The notes: generated from the sequence alone by a model not told the origin. Shown: positions 24,852 to 35,698, numbered from the stretch's first letter. The stretch: DNA of 47,857 bases from Bacteroidota bacterium (GCA_030706455.1 JAUZOL010000008.1:1-47857), one strand, 5' to 3'. A program made the numbers and translations.

Positions 24852-25871
24852 TTATCGCAACAAGAACGAGAAACGGTTTACATTCTTCAAAGCAACACCC
24901 GTACCACGCGCAACAGCATGGAGAGGATCGTCGGCAATGTGGAATGGAATATTCATTTTATTAGCCAAACGCTTATCAAGGCCTTTCAGCAAGGCGCCAC
25001 CACCCGCAAGGTAGATACCGTTACGAACGATATCGGCATACAATTCGGGAGGAGTTTGTTCAAGCGCACTCAACACAGCCGTTTCGATCTTCGAAATGGT
25101 TTTATCGAGAGCGTGAGCAATTTCCTGATAAGAAATAGGCACTTCCATCGGAAGCGCGGTCATACGGTTCGGGCCGCGTACCACAAAGTCTTCCGGAGCA
25201 TCTTCCAATGAAGTCAGAGCTGCACCTACGTTCATTTTAATCATTTCGGCAGTACGTTCGCCCACCTTCATGTTATGCTGACGACCCATATACTCTACAA
25301 TATCGTCTGTCAAATCGTCACCGGCAATACGTATAGATTTGTTGGTAACTATACCGCCAAGAGAGATCACGGCAATTTCGGTTGTACCACCCCCGATATC
25401 AACTACCATGTTTCCTTCCGGAGCTTCAACATCGAGTCCGATACCGATAGCAGCAGCCATTGGTTCGTAAATCATGTAAACTTCACGTCCGCCGGCGTGT
25501 TCAGAAGAGTCGCGCACAGCACGAATCTCAACTTCGGTGCTACCAGAAGGAATACAAACCACCATTTTCAATGATGGAGTGAAGAATGTCTTCTGTGTTT
25601 GCAGCATTTTAATCATACCGCGGATCATCAGCTCGGCAGCGTAGAAGTCGGCAATCACACCGTCGCGCAAAGGACGCACGGTACGAATGTCTTCATGAAC
25701 CTTCCCTTGCATCTGACGGGCACGTTCGCCGACAGCGATCAGCTTGTCGGTACGACGATCGAGGGCAACCACCGAAGGCTGGTCCACAACGATCTTGTCG
25801 TTATGAATGATAATCGTATTGGCCGTTCCAAGGTCAATAGCGATTTCTTGTGTCAATGAAAATAATCCCAT
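24852..25871 (-). CDS. mreB: actin-like cell-shape protein MreB
   Basis: 339 aa, the usual length. The ATPase motifs of the actin fold are present: phosphate-1 IDLGTANT (12-19), the DIGGGTTEIAVISLGG block (about 168-183) for phosphate-2, and the adenosine loop GGGALLKGLDKRLANKM near the C-terminus. It forms membrane-associated filaments that place the elongation machinery. It is the first gene of the mre cluster; the 203-bp spacer before it holds short repeated words (AGAACCAAGA) and no convincing TAnnTTTG box. Confidence 0.97.
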   Translation of the reverse strand: MGLFSLTQEIAIDLGTANTIIIHNDKIVVDQPSVVALDRRTDKLIAVGERARQMQGKVHEDIRTVRPLRDGVIADFYAAELMIRGMIKMLQTQKTFFTPSLKMVVCIPSGSTEVEIRAVRDSSEHAGGREVYMIYEPMAAAIGIGLDVEAPEGNMVVDIGGGTTEIAVISLGGIVTNKSIRIAGDDLTDDIVEYMGRQHNMKVGERTAEMIKMNVGAALTSLEDAPEDFVVRGPNRMTALPMEVPISYQEIAHALDKTISKIETAVLSALEQTPPELYADIVRNGIYLAGGGALLKGLDKRLANKMNIPFHIADDPLHAVARGTGVALKNVNRFSFLLR

Positions 25872-26074
25872 TATTCAGTTGGTTATGAATGAATTTTTAT
25901 TTTTATCAAATGATAGAACCAAGAATCAAGATACAAGAACCAAGATAAACTACCTGACTTCTCATACATATTCAGAACAATCTCACTCTTTATATTACTT
26001 ACAGCCAAAAATCAGTTCAAAAAAACGATAGCAGTTTGTCGTGGTTCCTGGCTCTTGGTTCTTAAATCTTTATT

Positions 26075-27598
26075 TTAATGTTTGAAATGACGGAAACCGG
26101 TCATCACCATCGACTGACCGTTTGCATCACAAGCTTCCACAGAGTCATTATCGCGGATAGAACCACCCGGATGAATTACTGCTGTGATACCTGCTTCGTT
26201 GGCAATCTGTACGCAATCAGGGAAAGGAAAGAAGGCATCCGATGCCATTACTGCACCCTGCAACTCCATTTTGAAGTTTTGTGCTTTTTCCACTGCCTGA
26301 TTCAGTGCATCCACACGTGAAGTCTGACCGACACCGCTTGCACACAACTGTTTGTTTTTAGCAAGAACGATAGAGTTCGACTTGGAGTGTTTTACCACTT
26401 TGTTTGCAAAAAGAAGGTCTTCCACTTCGGCTGCTGTCGGGGCTTTTTTCGTTACCACCTTCAGGTCTTCTTCAGTTTCGATCTTAGTATCTTTATCCTG
26501 TACCAAAATACCGTTCAACACCGTACGCGACTGTTTGGTCGGCAATTTGGCATCTTTCTGAACGAGAATGATACGGTTTTTCTTTTGTGTTAGAATTTCG
26601 AGTGCATCTACATCGTAATCGGGAGCGATGATCACTTCGAAGAAAATCTTGGTGATTTCTTCAGCCGTTGCTTTATCGATCACGGCATTGGTAACCAAAA
26701 CGCCACCGAAAGCAGAAACAGGATCACTTTCGAGAGCAGCTTTCCAAGCATCAATCACAGCAGGACGCGAAGCAATACCGCAAGCGTTGTTGTGTTTGAG
26801 GATGGCAAAAGTTACTTCGTCGAAATCGTTGATCAAATTAACGGCAGCATCAATATCCAACAAGTTGTTGTAAGAAATTTCCTTACCCTGCAACTGTTCG
26901 AACATTGCATCGAAATCGCCGTAGAATACACCCTGTTGGTGAGGATTTTCACCATAGCGCAATACTTTTGCATTGTCGTCGGCAGCACGAAAATAACTTC
27001 CGTCGTTACCATCGAAATAATTGAAAATTGCGCTATCGTAACCCGAAGAAACTGCGAAAGCCTCTTTAGCGAAGAATTTACGTTCTTTCAGCGTGGTAGA
27101 AGCACCGTTTTCGGTAATAACGTCCAACAGCGGCTGATATTGTGCCTGCGATGCAACAATAATCACGTCGTTGAAGTTTTTGGCAGCAGCACGAATAAGA
27201 GAAATACCACCAATATCTATTTTTTCGATAATATCTTGTTCAGAAGCACCTGAAGCGACCGTTTGAGAGAAAGGATAAAGATCCACAATTACCAAATCAA
27301 TGGTAGGAATCTCATATTGAGCAACCTGATCTAGGTCTCCGGCTTCGTCACGACGATAGAGGATACCACCAAAAACTTTTGGGTGCAAAGTTTTAACACG
27401 ACCACCGAAAATAGAGGGGTAACCGGTCAGATTTTCTACTGCCTGGCATGGGATTCCCAGTGATTCAATAAAGGTTTGAGTACCTCCTGTGGAGATAAAT
27501 GCGACACCCTGTGCATGTAATTCACGGATGATAACATCTAATTTGTCTTTGTGATAGACTGATACAAAGGCTGTTTTAATAGGTTTTCTTTCGCTCAT
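26075..27598 (-). CDS. purH: bifunctional AICAR transformylase/IMP cyclohydrolase
   Basis: 507 aa from the ATG at 27598 (the frame is open to 27622, but the promoter at 27620-27650 and the family's usual N-terminus favour this start). The N-terminal IMP cyclohydrolase (MGS-like) domain covers 1-140 (FISTGGTQTFIESLG, GGRVKTLHPKVFGGIL). The C-terminal transformylase contains LRYGENPHQQG, KHNNACGIA and MASDAFFPFPD. It does the last two steps of IMP synthesis, using 10-formyl-THF, in the cytoplasm. Placement next to mreB is the common order in Bacteroidales. Confidence 0.96.
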   Translation of the reverse strand: MSERKPIKTAFVSVYHKDKLDVIIRELHAQGVAFISTGGTQTFIESLGIPCQAVENLTGYPSIFGGRVKTLHPKVFGGILYRRDEAGDLDQVAQYEIPTIDLVIVDLYPFSQTVASGASEQDIIEKIDIGGISLIRAAAKNFNDVIIVASQAQYQPLLDVITENGASTTLKERKFFAKEAFAVSSGYDSAIFNYFDGNDGSYFRAADDNAKVLRYGENPHQQGVFYGDFDAMFEQLQGKEISYNNLLDIDAAVNLINDFDEVTFAILKHNNACGIASRPAVIDAWKAALESDPVSAFGGVLVTNAVIDKATAEEITKIFFEVIIAPDYDVDALEILTQKKNRIILVQKDAKLPTKQSRTVLNGILVQDKDTKIETEEDLKVVTKKAPTAAEVEDLLFANKVVKHSKSNSIVLAKNKQLCASGVGQTSRVDALNQAVEKAQNFKMELQGAVMASDAFFPFPDCVQIANEAGITAVIHPGGSIRDNDSVEACDANGQSMVMTGFRHFKH

Positions 27599-27619
27599 CG
27601 GTTGAATTTTTAATGCCTG

Positions 27620-27650
27620 CAAATGTACAAAAATGTTTGGATATAACAGA
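27620..27650 (-). promoter_or_regulatory. purH promoter
   Basis: Read on the minus strand: TCTG (-33-like, 27647-27650), a 19-bp spacer, then TACATTTG (27620-27627), a full match to TAnnTTTG. The start point would be near 27613, about 15 bp before the ATG at 27598. Confidence 0.5.
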
Positions 27651-27743
27651 TTCGTTTTAAAGTTATTTTGGAGGCGGGAAAAGTTGCAGATACTGCGATT
27701 TCAGAGCTCCCTCGGCACTGTGCTGCCCGGCTGTGCTGCTCAA

Positions 27744-27775
27744 CTTGCAATTACGACGGCTGTGTTGTATTTTTG
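27744..27775 (+). promoter_or_regulatory. pnuC promoter
   Basis: CTTG at 27744-27747, a 20-bp spacer, then TATTTTTG at 27768-27775, which fits the TTTG / TAnnTTTG arrangement of Bacteroidota promoters. The start point would be near 27782, about 40 bp before the first ATG. Confidence 0.55.
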
Positions 27776-27821
27776 TACTGGAATTTGATGACCGCCAAAC
27801 CCACTTTGCTACAACATTTAA

Positions 27822-28478
27822 ATGACTGAATTTTTAAGTATTAATTATACTATTGCCGAATTTTTAGGATATAAAATGAGTCTGGTGGAACTCCTCGGCA
27901 CAGTGACCGGTATCCTGGCCGTTATTCTCGCCACTCAGTCGAACATTTGGTCATGGCCGGTAGGGCTCGTCAATTTCGTTTTGGCTTTTATCCTCTACTA
28001 TCAGGTAAGCCTCTACAGCGACATGTTTCTTCAGGTCTACTATGTCATCACCGGAATATACGGGTGGATATACTGGTACGGCATGAAAACAGAAGAGCAA
28101 ACGCCGATAACACTTTTAACCATCAGGGGACGAATCGTGCATATTATATTGATGATTGTCGGCACCATTGGCATTGGCTATTTCATGAGCCATATTCATC
28201 AGATAATGCCCACTGTATTCCCCACCCCGGCAGCATATCCATATCCCGATTCGTTTGTAGCCGTACTCAGCATTCTGGCCAACTGGATGCTGGCGCAACG
28301 CAAAATAGAAAACTGGATAGTTTGGATCGTCATCGATATAATTTGTACCGTCATGTACTGGCTGAAAGGCATCCAGTTTTTTTCGCTCGAATACCTTATT
28401 TTTACACTGATGGCCATCTATGGGTTGGCAAACTGGATAAAACTTTACCGCGCCAGAAGCGAAGAGGTGAAAATTTGA
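27822..28478 (+). CDS. pnuC: PnuC-family vitamin-precursor transporter
   Basis: 218 aa (ATG at 27876, MSLVELLG, is an alternative start). About seven membrane helices with the PnuC core: WSWPVGLVNFVLAFILYYQV, LYSDMFLQVYYVITGIYGWI, and near the end WIVWIVIDIICTVMYWLKG. PnuC proteins import nicotinamide riboside by facilitated diffusion; close relatives carry thiamine (PnuT). The trapping kinase is not in the window and no TPP or NAD riboswitch was recognised in the 40-nt leader, so the exact vitamin is open. Confidence 0.88.
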   Translation: MTEFLSINYTIAEFLGYKMSLVELLGTVTGILAVILATQSNIWSWPVGLVNFVLAFILYYQVSLYSDMFLQVYYVITGIYGWIYWYGMKTEEQTPITLLTIRGRIVHIILMIVGTIGIGYFMSHIHQIMPTVFPTPAAYPYPDSFVAVLSILANWMLAQRKIENWIVWIVIDIICTVMYWLKGIQFFSLEYLIFTLMAIYGLANWIKLYRARSEEVKI

Positions 28479-28488
28479 AGAAGTAAAA

Positions 28489-28524
28489 AAGAATCTCTCT
28501 TGCAAGATTCTTCCGATTTTTTTA
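28489..28524 (+). terminator. Terminator between pnuC and metH
   Basis: AAGAATCT (28489-28496) pairs with AGATTCTT (28505-28512), followed by CCGATTTTTTTAC. It is 10 bp after the pnuC stop, so metH probably has its own promoter. The remaining spacer contains a small CCCG/CGGG hairpin and the iterated word TAAACAC. Confidence 0.65.
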
Positions 28525-28590
28525 CTCTTAGGTTGAAGTCCCGATAAAAAACGGGGAGTCATTAAACACTAAACATTAAACACTAAGCAC

Positions 28591-31500
28591 ATGCAATTAA
28601 AAGACGTAATACAGAATCGCATTCTCATTCTTGACGGAGCAATGGGAACGATGATTCAACGCTATAAACTCTCCGAAGAACAATACAGAGGAGAGCTCTT
28701 TGCCGGGGTTTCCATTCCACAGAAGGGGAATAACGACCTGCTTTGCCTCACGCAACCGGACATCATTTCGACAATACACCGTCAATATCTGGAAGCTGGT
28801 GCCGACATCATCGAAACCAACACATTCAACGCACAAGCCATCTCGATGGCCGATTACGGAATGGAAGCGCAGGTTCGCACCATCAATCTGGAAGGCGCCA
28901 AACTGGCGCGCCGTTTGGCTGATGAGTTTACAGCATTAAATCCTGACAAGCCCCGCTTTGTAGCCGGTTCAGTTGGACCTACAAATAAAACGGCCTCTCT
29001 TTCTCCGGATGTAAACAACCCAGCTTTCCGTAGCGTAACCTTCAACGATCTGACGGTTGCCTATCAGGAACAGATCGAAGCGCTGCTCGAAGGCGGCGTG
29101 GATGCCATTTTCATCGAAACCATTTTCGACACACTCAATGCCAAAGCCGCCATTCTTGCCGCCAACCTCGCAATGGGAAAAACCGGCATTAAAGCAGCCC
29201 TGATGCTCTCTGCAACGGTAGCCGATAAGAGTGGTCGTACTCTCTCGGGACAGACCATCCGTGCTTTTTTGGCTTCCATCTCTCATGCCGATCTGCTTTC
29301 GGTGGGGCTCAACTGTTCATTCGGTGCCCGTGACCTGAAACCATACCTCGAAGAGTTGTCTGCTTTTGCACCCTGGTATGTAAGCGCGCACCCCAATGCC
29401 GGACTACCCAACCGTTTCGGAGCGTACGACGAGACACCCGACATGATGGCCGAACAGATCAAAGAATACCTCGAAGAAGGATTGGTCAATATTATTGGCG
29501 GATGCTGCGGCACAACCCCCGATCACATTGCAAAATATTACACGCTGGTTGAAGGCAAAAAGGTAAGAAAACCGGTTTCAGAATCAACCAACACCTGTCT
29601 TTCGGGATTAGAATTACTGGAGATTACTCCTGAAAACAATTTCGTCAACATCGGCGAACGATGCAACGTGGCCGGATCGCGCAAATTTTTGCGGTTGATC
29701 GCCGAAAAGAAATACGAAGAGGCTGTAAGTATTGCCCGTCAGCAGGTGGAAGATGGTGCGCAAATCATCGACGTAAACATAGACGATGCCATGCTCGAAG
29801 CCAAAGAGGAGATGGTGACGTTCCTCAACTACCTGATGTCGGAACCGGATGCCGCCAAGCTCCCCATCATGATCGACTCCTCGAAATGGGAGGTGATCGA
29901 AGCCGGCCTGCAATGTCTGCAAGGAAAAGCGGTGGTCAACTCCATCAGCCTGAAAGAGGGTGAAGAGGTCTTTCTGCATCATGCCCGCACCATTCGCCAA
30001 TACGGAGCCGCTACAGTGGTGATGGCTTTCGACGAAAAAGGCCAGGCCGACACCTTCGAGCGCCGCATCGAGATTTGCGGACGCGCCTATAAAATATTAA
30101 CCGAAAAGGCGGGCTTTCCGCCGCAGGATATAATCTTCGACCCGAACGTACTGGCCATTGCCACTGGTATGGAAGAGCACAACCGTTATGCTATCGACTT
30201 TATCCGTACGACGGAATGGATCAAGCAGAACCTACCGTATGCGAAAGTGAGCGGAGGGGTTAGCAATCTCTCGTTTTCGTTCCGCGGCAACAACACGGTG
30301 CGTGAAGCGATGCATTCGGTATTTCTCTATTATGCCATCCAGGCCGGAATGGACATGGGCATTGTGAATGCCGGTATGTTGCAGGTATACGAATCAATCG
30401 ACAAAGAGTTGCTCGAACGGGTGGAAGATGTGATCTTCGATCGCAGACCCGACTCCACCGAACGACTGATCGAACTGGCCGAAAAAATCAAAACCGACAG
30501 CAGCAACGAAACCATAGAAAAGAAAGAGGACGAATGGCGCACCCGTTCGTTGCAGGAACGTCTCGCCTACTGTCTGATCAAAGGCATCGGACAACACCTC
30601 GAAGAGGATCTGGCGGAAGCGCTGACCGTTTACGAAAACCCGCTGACCATCATAGAAGAACCACTGATGGATGGCATGAATACCGTGGGCGATCTCTTCG
30701 GACAGGGCAAAATGTTTTTGCCGCAGGTGGTAAAGACAGCCCGCACCATGAAACAGGCCGTCGCCATTTTGCAACCGCACATCGAGGCTCACCAAAGCGG
30801 ACAGGCCGTCCAAAAAGCAGGCAAAATTGTATTGGCAACGGTCAAAGGCGATGTGCACGACATCGGTAAAAACATTGTAGGGGTGATTATGGCCTGCAAC
30901 AACTTCGAGGTGGTCGATCTGGGTGTAATGGTTCCCACCGACCGTATCATTCAGGCTGCGATTGACGAAAAAGCGGATGTGATCGGTCTCAGCGGATTGA
31001 TTACTCCGTCGCTCGAAGAGATGTGTCACGTAGCTGCCGCCATGCAAAAAGCAGGGCTTAACATTCCGTTGATGATCGGCGGTGCAACTACATCAAAAAT
31101 ACATACGGCCGTAAAGATTGCCCCCAACTACACCAACAACGTGGTGGTCTACTCGCGCGATGCTTCGCAGGGAGTTTCTTACCTCGGCAAATTGATCAAT
31201 AAACAAACCTATGCCGAATTTGCCGCCTTTATCCGCGACGAACAGGAGAAGATGGTTACCAAAGAGGTAAAAACACCGGTTCTATCGTTGGCCGATGCAA
31301 AGAAGAACGCGTTGAATATAGACTGGAGCAATTTTACACCGCTGCATCCGGCGCAATTCGACCGTCAAACGCTCGACATCTCTATCGACACGCTGTTTCC
31401 TTACATCGACTGGAGGTTTTTCTTTAAGGCATGGCGCATCACCGGCAGCTATCCCGGCATTGAAAATATTCACGAATGTCCTTCGTGCGAACAAGCATGG

Positions 31501-32274
31501 ATCAACAGTTTTCCGTCCGAAGATCAGGACAAGGCCCGTGAAGCACTGAAACTGTTCCGCGACGCCACCCGCCTGCTCAATATTCTCAGCACAAAAGGAA
31601 TAAAAGCAAAAGCTGTGGTATCATTCTACGAAGCCAATGCAACAGACAACCGTGATGCGTTGATTATACACAATAACGAAGAGACAACCGTTCTACCGGT
31701 TTTGCGTCAGCAAGCGGTGAAGCCGGAAGGGCATAACCTCTCGCTGGCAGACTTCCTGTTGCCCGAAGGAGAAAACCGTACCGACTATATCGGCGCATTT
31801 GCAACATCGGTTGCCGGTGCCGAGCAGATTGCAAAAGAGTATGCTGCGCAGGGCGACGACTACTCAGCATTACTTATCCAGTCCATCTCCGACCGTATAG
31901 CCGAAGCTGCTGCCGAATGGTTGCACCTGCAGGTTCGTTGTCATTTCTGGGGATATGCCGAAAACGAAGCGTTGAGTAAAGAAGAGATTTTGAAAGAACA
32001 TTATCAGGGCATTCGTCCGGCAGTGGGCTATCCTTCCCTACCCGATCTTTCATTGATTTTCGACCTCAACAAATTGTTGAACCTCTCTGAAATAGGCATT
32101 TCACTTACCGAAAACGGAGCCATGAGTCCCAACGCATCGGTGTGCGGTCTGCTGTTTGCTCATCCGCAGTCGAGCTATTTTATGATTGGCAAAATAGATG
32201 ACGAACAACGCAAAAACTACGCAGCGCAACGGGGCATCACTGTAGAAGAGTCGACCAAATGGTTGCCAAGATAA
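28591..32274 (+). CDS. metH: cobalamin-dependent methionine synthase
   Basis: 1227 aa, full length. It transfers the methyl of 5-methyl-THF to homocysteine through cobalamin, in the cytoplasm. Domains in order: homocysteine binding (1-320) with zinc ligands Cys242 and Cys305/Cys306 (GGCCGTT), pterin binding (about 345-610, [13 protein letters not shown]), the B12 cap (about 645-735), B12 binding with DVHDIG (D754, H756, G759), and the SAM-dependent reactivation domain (about 900-1227, ending near GYPSLPDLS). No cobalamin or SAM riboswitch was recognised in the 112-bp spacer upstream. It works with AhcY (38369) in the methyl cycle. Confidence 0.98.
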   Translation: MQLKDVIQNRILILDGAMGTMIQRYKLSEEQYRGELFAGVSIPQKGNNDLLCLTQPDIISTIHRQYLEAGADIIETNTFNAQAISMADYGMEAQVRTINLEGAKLARRLADEFTALNPDKPRFVAGSVGPTNKTASLSPDVNNPAFRSVTFNDLTVAYQEQIEALLEGGVDAIFIETIFDTLNAKAAILAANLAMGKTGIKAALMLSATVADKSGRTLSGQTIRAFLASISHADLLSVGLNCSFGARDLKPYLEELSAFAPWYVSAHPNAGLPNRFGAYDETPDMMAEQIKEYLEEGLVNIIGGCCGTTPDHIAKYYTLVEGKKVRKPVSESTNTCLSGLELLEITPENNFVNIGERCNVAGSRKFLRLIAEKKYEEAVSIARQQVEDGAQIIDVNIDDAMLEAKEEMVTFLNYLMSEPDAAKLPIMIDSSKWEVIEAGLQCLQGKAVVNSISLKEGEEVFLHHARTIRQYGAATVVMAFDEKGQADTFERRIEICGRAYKILTEKAGFPPQDIIFDPNVLAIATGMEEHNRYAIDFIRTTEWIKQNLPYAKVSGGVSNLSFSFRGNNTVREAMHSVFLYYAIQAGMDMGIVNAGMLQVYESIDKELLERVEDVIFDRRPDSTERLIELAEKIKTDSSNETIEKKEDEWRTRSLQERLAYCLIKGIGQHLEEDLAEALTVYENPLTIIEEPLMDGMNTVGDLFGQGKMFLPQVVKTARTMKQAVAILQPHIEAHQSGQAVQKAGKIVLATVKGDVHDIGKNIVGVIMACNNFEVVDLGVMVPTDRIIQAAIDEKADVIGLSGLITPSLEEMCHVAAAMQKAGLNIPLMIGGATTSKIHTAVKIAPNYTNNVVVYSRDASQGVSYLGKLINKQTYAEFAAFIRDEQEKMVTKEVKTPVLSLADAKKNALNIDWSNFTPLHPAQFDRQTLDISIDTLFPYIDWRFFFKAWRITGSYPGIENIHECPSCEQAWINSFPSEDQDKAREALKLFRDATRLLNILSTKGIKAKAVVSFYEANATDNRDALIIHNNEETTVLPVLRQQAVKPEGHNLSLADFLLPEGENRTDYIGAFATSVAGAEQIAKEYAAQGDDYSALLIQSISDRIAEAAAEWLHLQVRCHFWGYAENEALSKEEILKEHYQGIRPAVGYPSLPDLSLIFDLNKLLNLSEIGISLTENGAMSPNASVCGLLFAHPQSSYFMIGKIDDEQRKNYAAQRGITVEESTKWLPR

Positions 32275-32325
32275 CTTTCGAAACGCTAAAAAATCTTGTT
32301 CCGCCTCGATGAAACAGCCGTATCG

Positions 32326-32357
32326 CTTGTTGATACAAGATGAAAATACTATTTTTG
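32326..32357 (+). promoter_or_regulatory. Promoter of the DUF5606 gene
   Basis: CTTG at 32326-32329, a 20-bp spacer, then TATTTTTG at 32350-32357 (TAnnTTTG). The start point would be near 32364, leaving a leader of about 87 nt that includes a loose inverted pair (TTTTTGTCG with CGACAAAAA, 32352-32390). Confidence 0.55.
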
Positions 32358-32450
32358 TCGGGCTGTAAATGTTAATTGTACGACAAAAATTTATCTCTGA
32401 ATAAATGCTGTCGTCATGTTGACATTCAATTTATTATTAAATTATTGATT

Positions 32451-32867
32451 ATGCTTAAGAAGATTTTATCTGTATCTGGAAAACCTGGTTTGTTCAAACT
32501 GATTTCGCAAGGAAAAAATATGATGATTATCGAGTCGTTGGTCGACAAAAAAAGAGGTCCTGCCCTGGCTCATGATCGTGTGGTTTCTCTTGGCGATATC
32601 TCCATCTATACCGACAACGATGAACTGCCGTTGAGAGCCGTATTTGCCAACATCAAGGAAAAAGAGGCCGGCAACAAAGCTTCTATCGATCCAAAAGCTG
32701 ACGGAAACGCTTTACGCAGCTATTTCGAAGAAGTAGTTCCCGATTTTGACAAAGATCGTGTACACACCTCGGATATTAAAAAAATCATCAGCTGGTACAA
32801 CCTTTTGATAGAAAACGAACTGACTGATTTTGCAGCAGTAGAGGAAGAAAAAGCTGCCGAAGCATAA
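32451..32867 (+). CDS. DUF5606-family protein
   Basis: 138 aa from the ATG at 32451. The frame extends 25 codons upstream, but family members begin at MLKKILSVSGKPGLFKLISQ, which is exactly this start, and the promoter at 32326-32357 fits it. Contains the conserved IIESLVDKKR, ALAHDRVVSLGDISIY and VPDFDKDRVHTSDIKKIISW segments. It has no signal peptide or membrane segment. The family is nearly universal in Bacteroidota and its function is unknown; the C-terminal tail is acidic and Ala-rich. Confidence 0.88.
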   Translation: MLKKILSVSGKPGLFKLISQGKNMMIIESLVDKKRGPALAHDRVVSLGDISIYTDNDELPLRAVFANIKEKEAGNKASIDPKADGNALRSYFEEVVPDFDKDRVHTSDIKKIISWYNLLIENELTDFAAVEEEKAAEA

Positions 32868-32892
32868 TTCGCATAAGAATGATATTGAAAAG

Positions 32893-32926
32893 AACGCCCT
32901 GTCGGAATCCGGCAGGGCGTTTGTCT
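32893..32926. terminator. Hairpin terminator between convergent genes
   Basis: AACGCCCTG (32893-32901) pairs with CAGGGCGTT (32913-32921), with an inner CGG/CCG pair around AAT. T-rich sequence lies on both sides (TTTGTC on plus; TTCTTTTC on minus), so it probably serves the DUF5606 gene and the opposing minus-strand gene. Confidence 0.75.
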
Positions 32927-32950
32927 ATTCTATAACAATTCGCAGCTTCT

Positions 32951-34288
32951 CTACTTTTCCTCTTTTACATCACACAAAGATGCCGCATACTCAATCGAAT
33001 GTTTATAAACAGATCTCCAGCCATGCCATTTGCCGGAATTACTAAGGGAGCTGTTATGCCATAAGCTGACAAACAAGCCATCTACAGCCCTGACATTATT
33101 TATCAGACGCTGAATCAATAGTTCGGCATCCATACGCGACAACTGCATATGATAATTGAGAGTACCATCCATGTAGGCAAACGGATATACAACCAGCGGA
33201 GTAACTTCATTTACCGAAAGGTCAAACCACTTAAAAGGCGTACAAACCGAAGCCCGAAACCCCGGACGGCTTGCATATCCCATTGAGTAATCGGCTTTAA
33301 TATCGTTTGCAATTAACGAACGATAGGTCTGAGGCATCTTTAGCATCAGGTAATGCTGCCGGCTTATCTCTATCTCGTTATTGACAAGCCCCGAAAATTT
33401 AGAAATTTCTTTCCTTATTTTTAGCGCATCAGAATCAGACGCAAAAGATGGATGAATCCCAACTTTACCATGTTGCCCAAGCTTCCGCATCAGTTTTTTG
33501 ACATGACGACTATCACAGGCCAACGAGCGTTCATATTTACCTTTTCTCAATGCACATAGCACAAAATAGCAAGTCTTAAAGCCGAATTGTTGCTGGAGAG
33601 CAAACTGAAATCCGTAGGTATCGTACTGATCTTTGCGATAGCGTATCATCATCAGCAACCGATTTTTAGCCTCTCTGAAATGGCTTTTAATCAAACTCTT
33701 CAGTAAGCCTCCCAAATTAACCGCAAAACTCCTGTGAAGATAAGCATACGGCTGGTCGATATCGTACGTCGGCAAGAAATCAAATTCGCGTTTCGGAAAT
33801 TCAACAGCCGGATAGCGTCTTTGCAGTTCGGACAGCAAAGTCTTTGCCCAAAGATTAACCAGCGGTTGTTCAATAAAGTTTTCCTTTACTGCAAGGGCAT
33901 TTTTGGGTGAATAACGACCGAATTTATCAGTCGAATGCGGAAGATATTCTTCATAGCGTGTTATCAGATAAAACGAAGCTGCAAAAACATCGAAAGGAAA
34001 AGAAGACGGTTCTGTTTGAGTTCGAAAAAATGCAGGCAACTCATTGTATCGAAACACGTCAATATTCTGTTCGCATAAACCAGTCTCCAACAAGAGAGGA
34101 TGCTGTGCCACGAACAACTCATCACCAAGCGGAGATGTGCCGTACGACATTTTTATGGCCGAACTGTTTCTGAATTCATCCGCTGAATCCGTCAGAACAC
34201 AATCCAGCAAAAGATAATCGTGAAAGATATAATCCGTGATATAACGGATTCGGGCAGTTATCTGCGAAGTGTATATCAATATCTCCAT
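32951..34288 (-). CDS. polysaccharide-deacetylase-like protein (DUF7033 type)
   Basis: 445 aa from the ATG at 34288; the frame is open to 34339 but related proteins begin with a MEILIYT-like strand. The N-terminal 130 residues match the DUF7033-type region, including PFDVFAASFYLITRYEEYL and HSTDKFGRYSP. The second half resembles a NodB-like (CE4) barrel: PTYDIDQPY holds the metal-site aspartates, GKVGIHPSFAS the histidine, and YRSLIANDIKADYSMGYASR and SLWHNSSLS follow. These are found near envelope-glycan genes in Bacteroidota; the substrate is unknown. No signal peptide. Confidence 0.8.
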   Translation of the reverse strand: MEILIYTSQITARIRYITDYIFHDYLLLDCVLTDSADEFRNSSAIKMSYGTSPLGDELFVAQHPLLLETGLCEQNIDVFRYNELPAFFRTQTEPSSFPFDVFAASFYLITRYEEYLPHSTDKFGRYSPKNALAVKENFIEQPLVNLWAKTLLSELQRRYPAVEFPKREFDFLPTYDIDQPYAYLHRSFAVNLGGLLKSLIKSHFREAKNRLLMMIRYRKDQYDTYGFQFALQQQFGFKTCYFVLCALRKGKYERSLACDSRHVKKLMRKLGQHGKVGIHPSFASDSDALKIRKEISKFSGLVNNEIEISRQHYLMLKMPQTYRSLIANDIKADYSMGYASRPGFRASVCTPFKWFDLSVNEVTPLVVYPFAYMDGTLNYHMQLSRMDAELLIQRLINNVRAVDGLFVSLWHNSSLSNSGKWHGWRSVYKHSIEYAASLCDVKEEK

Positions 34289-34374
34289 TACAATATGCCT
34301 GTAAATGTTTCTATCAGGAACAGACAAATTTAAAGACAATTATTGATTAATGCAAGGAATACACTGCGACACTG

Positions 34375-35619
34375 TTATTCGTATCGAATGGCTGATGCGG
34401 GATTAATTTTTGTGATAAGATAAGACGGTGCAACCAGAATAAACGTCGACAGCAGAAAAACGCCAACATTGAGCAATATTATTGACGGTATGTTAAGCAA
34501 AATAGGCACCGAAGAGACATAATAATTGGCAGCATCGAGAGGAATAAGTCCGGTATATTTCTGGATCAGGCAAAAGCTCAGCCCGATTAAATTACCCAGC
34601 AACATCCCTTTCCCGATGAGGAAACAGGAATGATAGAGGAAAATCTTACGAATCATCCAGTTGGTTGAGCCCAGCGCTTTCAGAATGCCTATCATATTTG
34701 TGCGCTCCAGAATCAAGATCAGCAGTCCGGATATCATAACGAAGCCGGAAACCGCCATCATCAGGCCTAAAATCACCCATACGTTCATATCAAACAACCC
34801 TAACCAGGCAAACAATTGCGGATTTATATCCTTTATTGTCTGCGAATAGTAAGGCGCTCCATTTTCATCAAAACGGTTGGCCACTTTCGTATAAACACGA
34901 TCGCCAACACTGTCAAGCTGATTAAAATCATTGATCGTAATTTCCATGCCGCTTACCTCACGGGGTTGCCATTCGTTAAGGCATTGCACCGCTTTAATGT
35001 CGGCCAGAATAAAGAGTTTGTCGTATTGTCCAAAATTGGTCGAGTATATGCCCGAAACAACAAATTTCTTTGCCTTGATGCGATCCTGTATAAAGTAGGC
35101 AATGAAACTATCGTGTGTTTTCAGATGCATTATATCGGCAATCTTCTTTGAGATTACTACCTGATTCGATGGCGCGGTATCGGTAGCAGCAAGAGGTTTT
35201 CCATCCACCATATTTTGCGTAAAGAACTTCCAGTCAAATTGTCGGTCGACACCCTTGAATACCACACCCTGAAAATCATCCTCTGTTTTTATGATGCCCG
35301 CTTTCGTCACGAACTTTTGCATATGCTCAACACCCGGAATAGCCTTCAGCGCATTCTCCATCGAGTCGGATATAAGCAACGGGCGCATTTCATACGTAGA
35401 ATTATTATCAAACCGTGTAATCTGAATATGCGAGCCGAAACCAACCACTTTATTTCTAACCTCTTGTTTAAAACCCAAAACAATAGCCACCGTGATGATC
35501 ATAACTGCAAGACCGATGGCAATACCCCACATGGCAATGCGCACCGCAGGTTTTGATACCCGCAGCTTATTATCACTTCCGAAATGTATTCGTTTTGCTA
35601 TAAAAAAAGGTAAGTTCAC
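34375..35619 (-). CDS. LolC/LolE-type ABC transporter permease
   Basis: 414 aa with four membrane helices: one at the N-terminus (about 25-50, IAMWGIAIGLAVMIITVAIV), a periplasmic MacB_PCD-like domain (about 55-270), and three at the C-terminus within an FtsX domain (WVILGLMMAVSGFVMISGLL; then GKGMLLGNLIGLSFC and the last segment). The pattern ILERTNMIGILKALGSTNWM is characteristic of lipoprotein-releasing permeases, which extract lipoproteins from the inner membrane for transfer to the outer one. The ATPase partner is not adjacent, as is usual in this phylum. Confidence 0.87.
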   Translation of the reverse strand: MNLPFFIAKRIHFGSDNKLRVSKPAVRIAMWGIAIGLAVMIITVAIVLGFKQEVRNKVVGFGSHIQITRFDNNSTYEMRPLLISDSMENALKAIPGVEHMQKFVTKAGIIKTEDDFQGVVFKGVDRQFDWKFFTQNMVDGKPLAATDTAPSNQVVISKKIADIMHLKTHDSFIAYFIQDRIKAKKFVVSGIYSTNFGQYDKLFILADIKAVQCLNEWQPREVSGMEITINDFNQLDSVGDRVYTKVANRFDENGAPYYSQTIKDINPQLFAWLGLFDMNVWVILGLMMAVSGFVMISGLLILILERTNMIGILKALGSTNWMIRKIFLYHSCFLIGKGMLLGNLIGLSFCLIQKYTGLIPLDAANYYVSSVPILLNIPSIILLNVGVFLLSTFILVAPSYLITKINPASAIRYE

Positions 35620-35698
35620 AATCGCTATTTTTTGAATAAGGCCGCTACTGAGAGTAACGACCTTATACTTATTACGATGATTAATTGTTAATTATCAA

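Noticed and set aside
30394-31047. 217-codon minus-strand frame inside metH
   Set aside because: It is the antisense shadow of the metH B12 region, whose plus-strand motifs are unmistakable.
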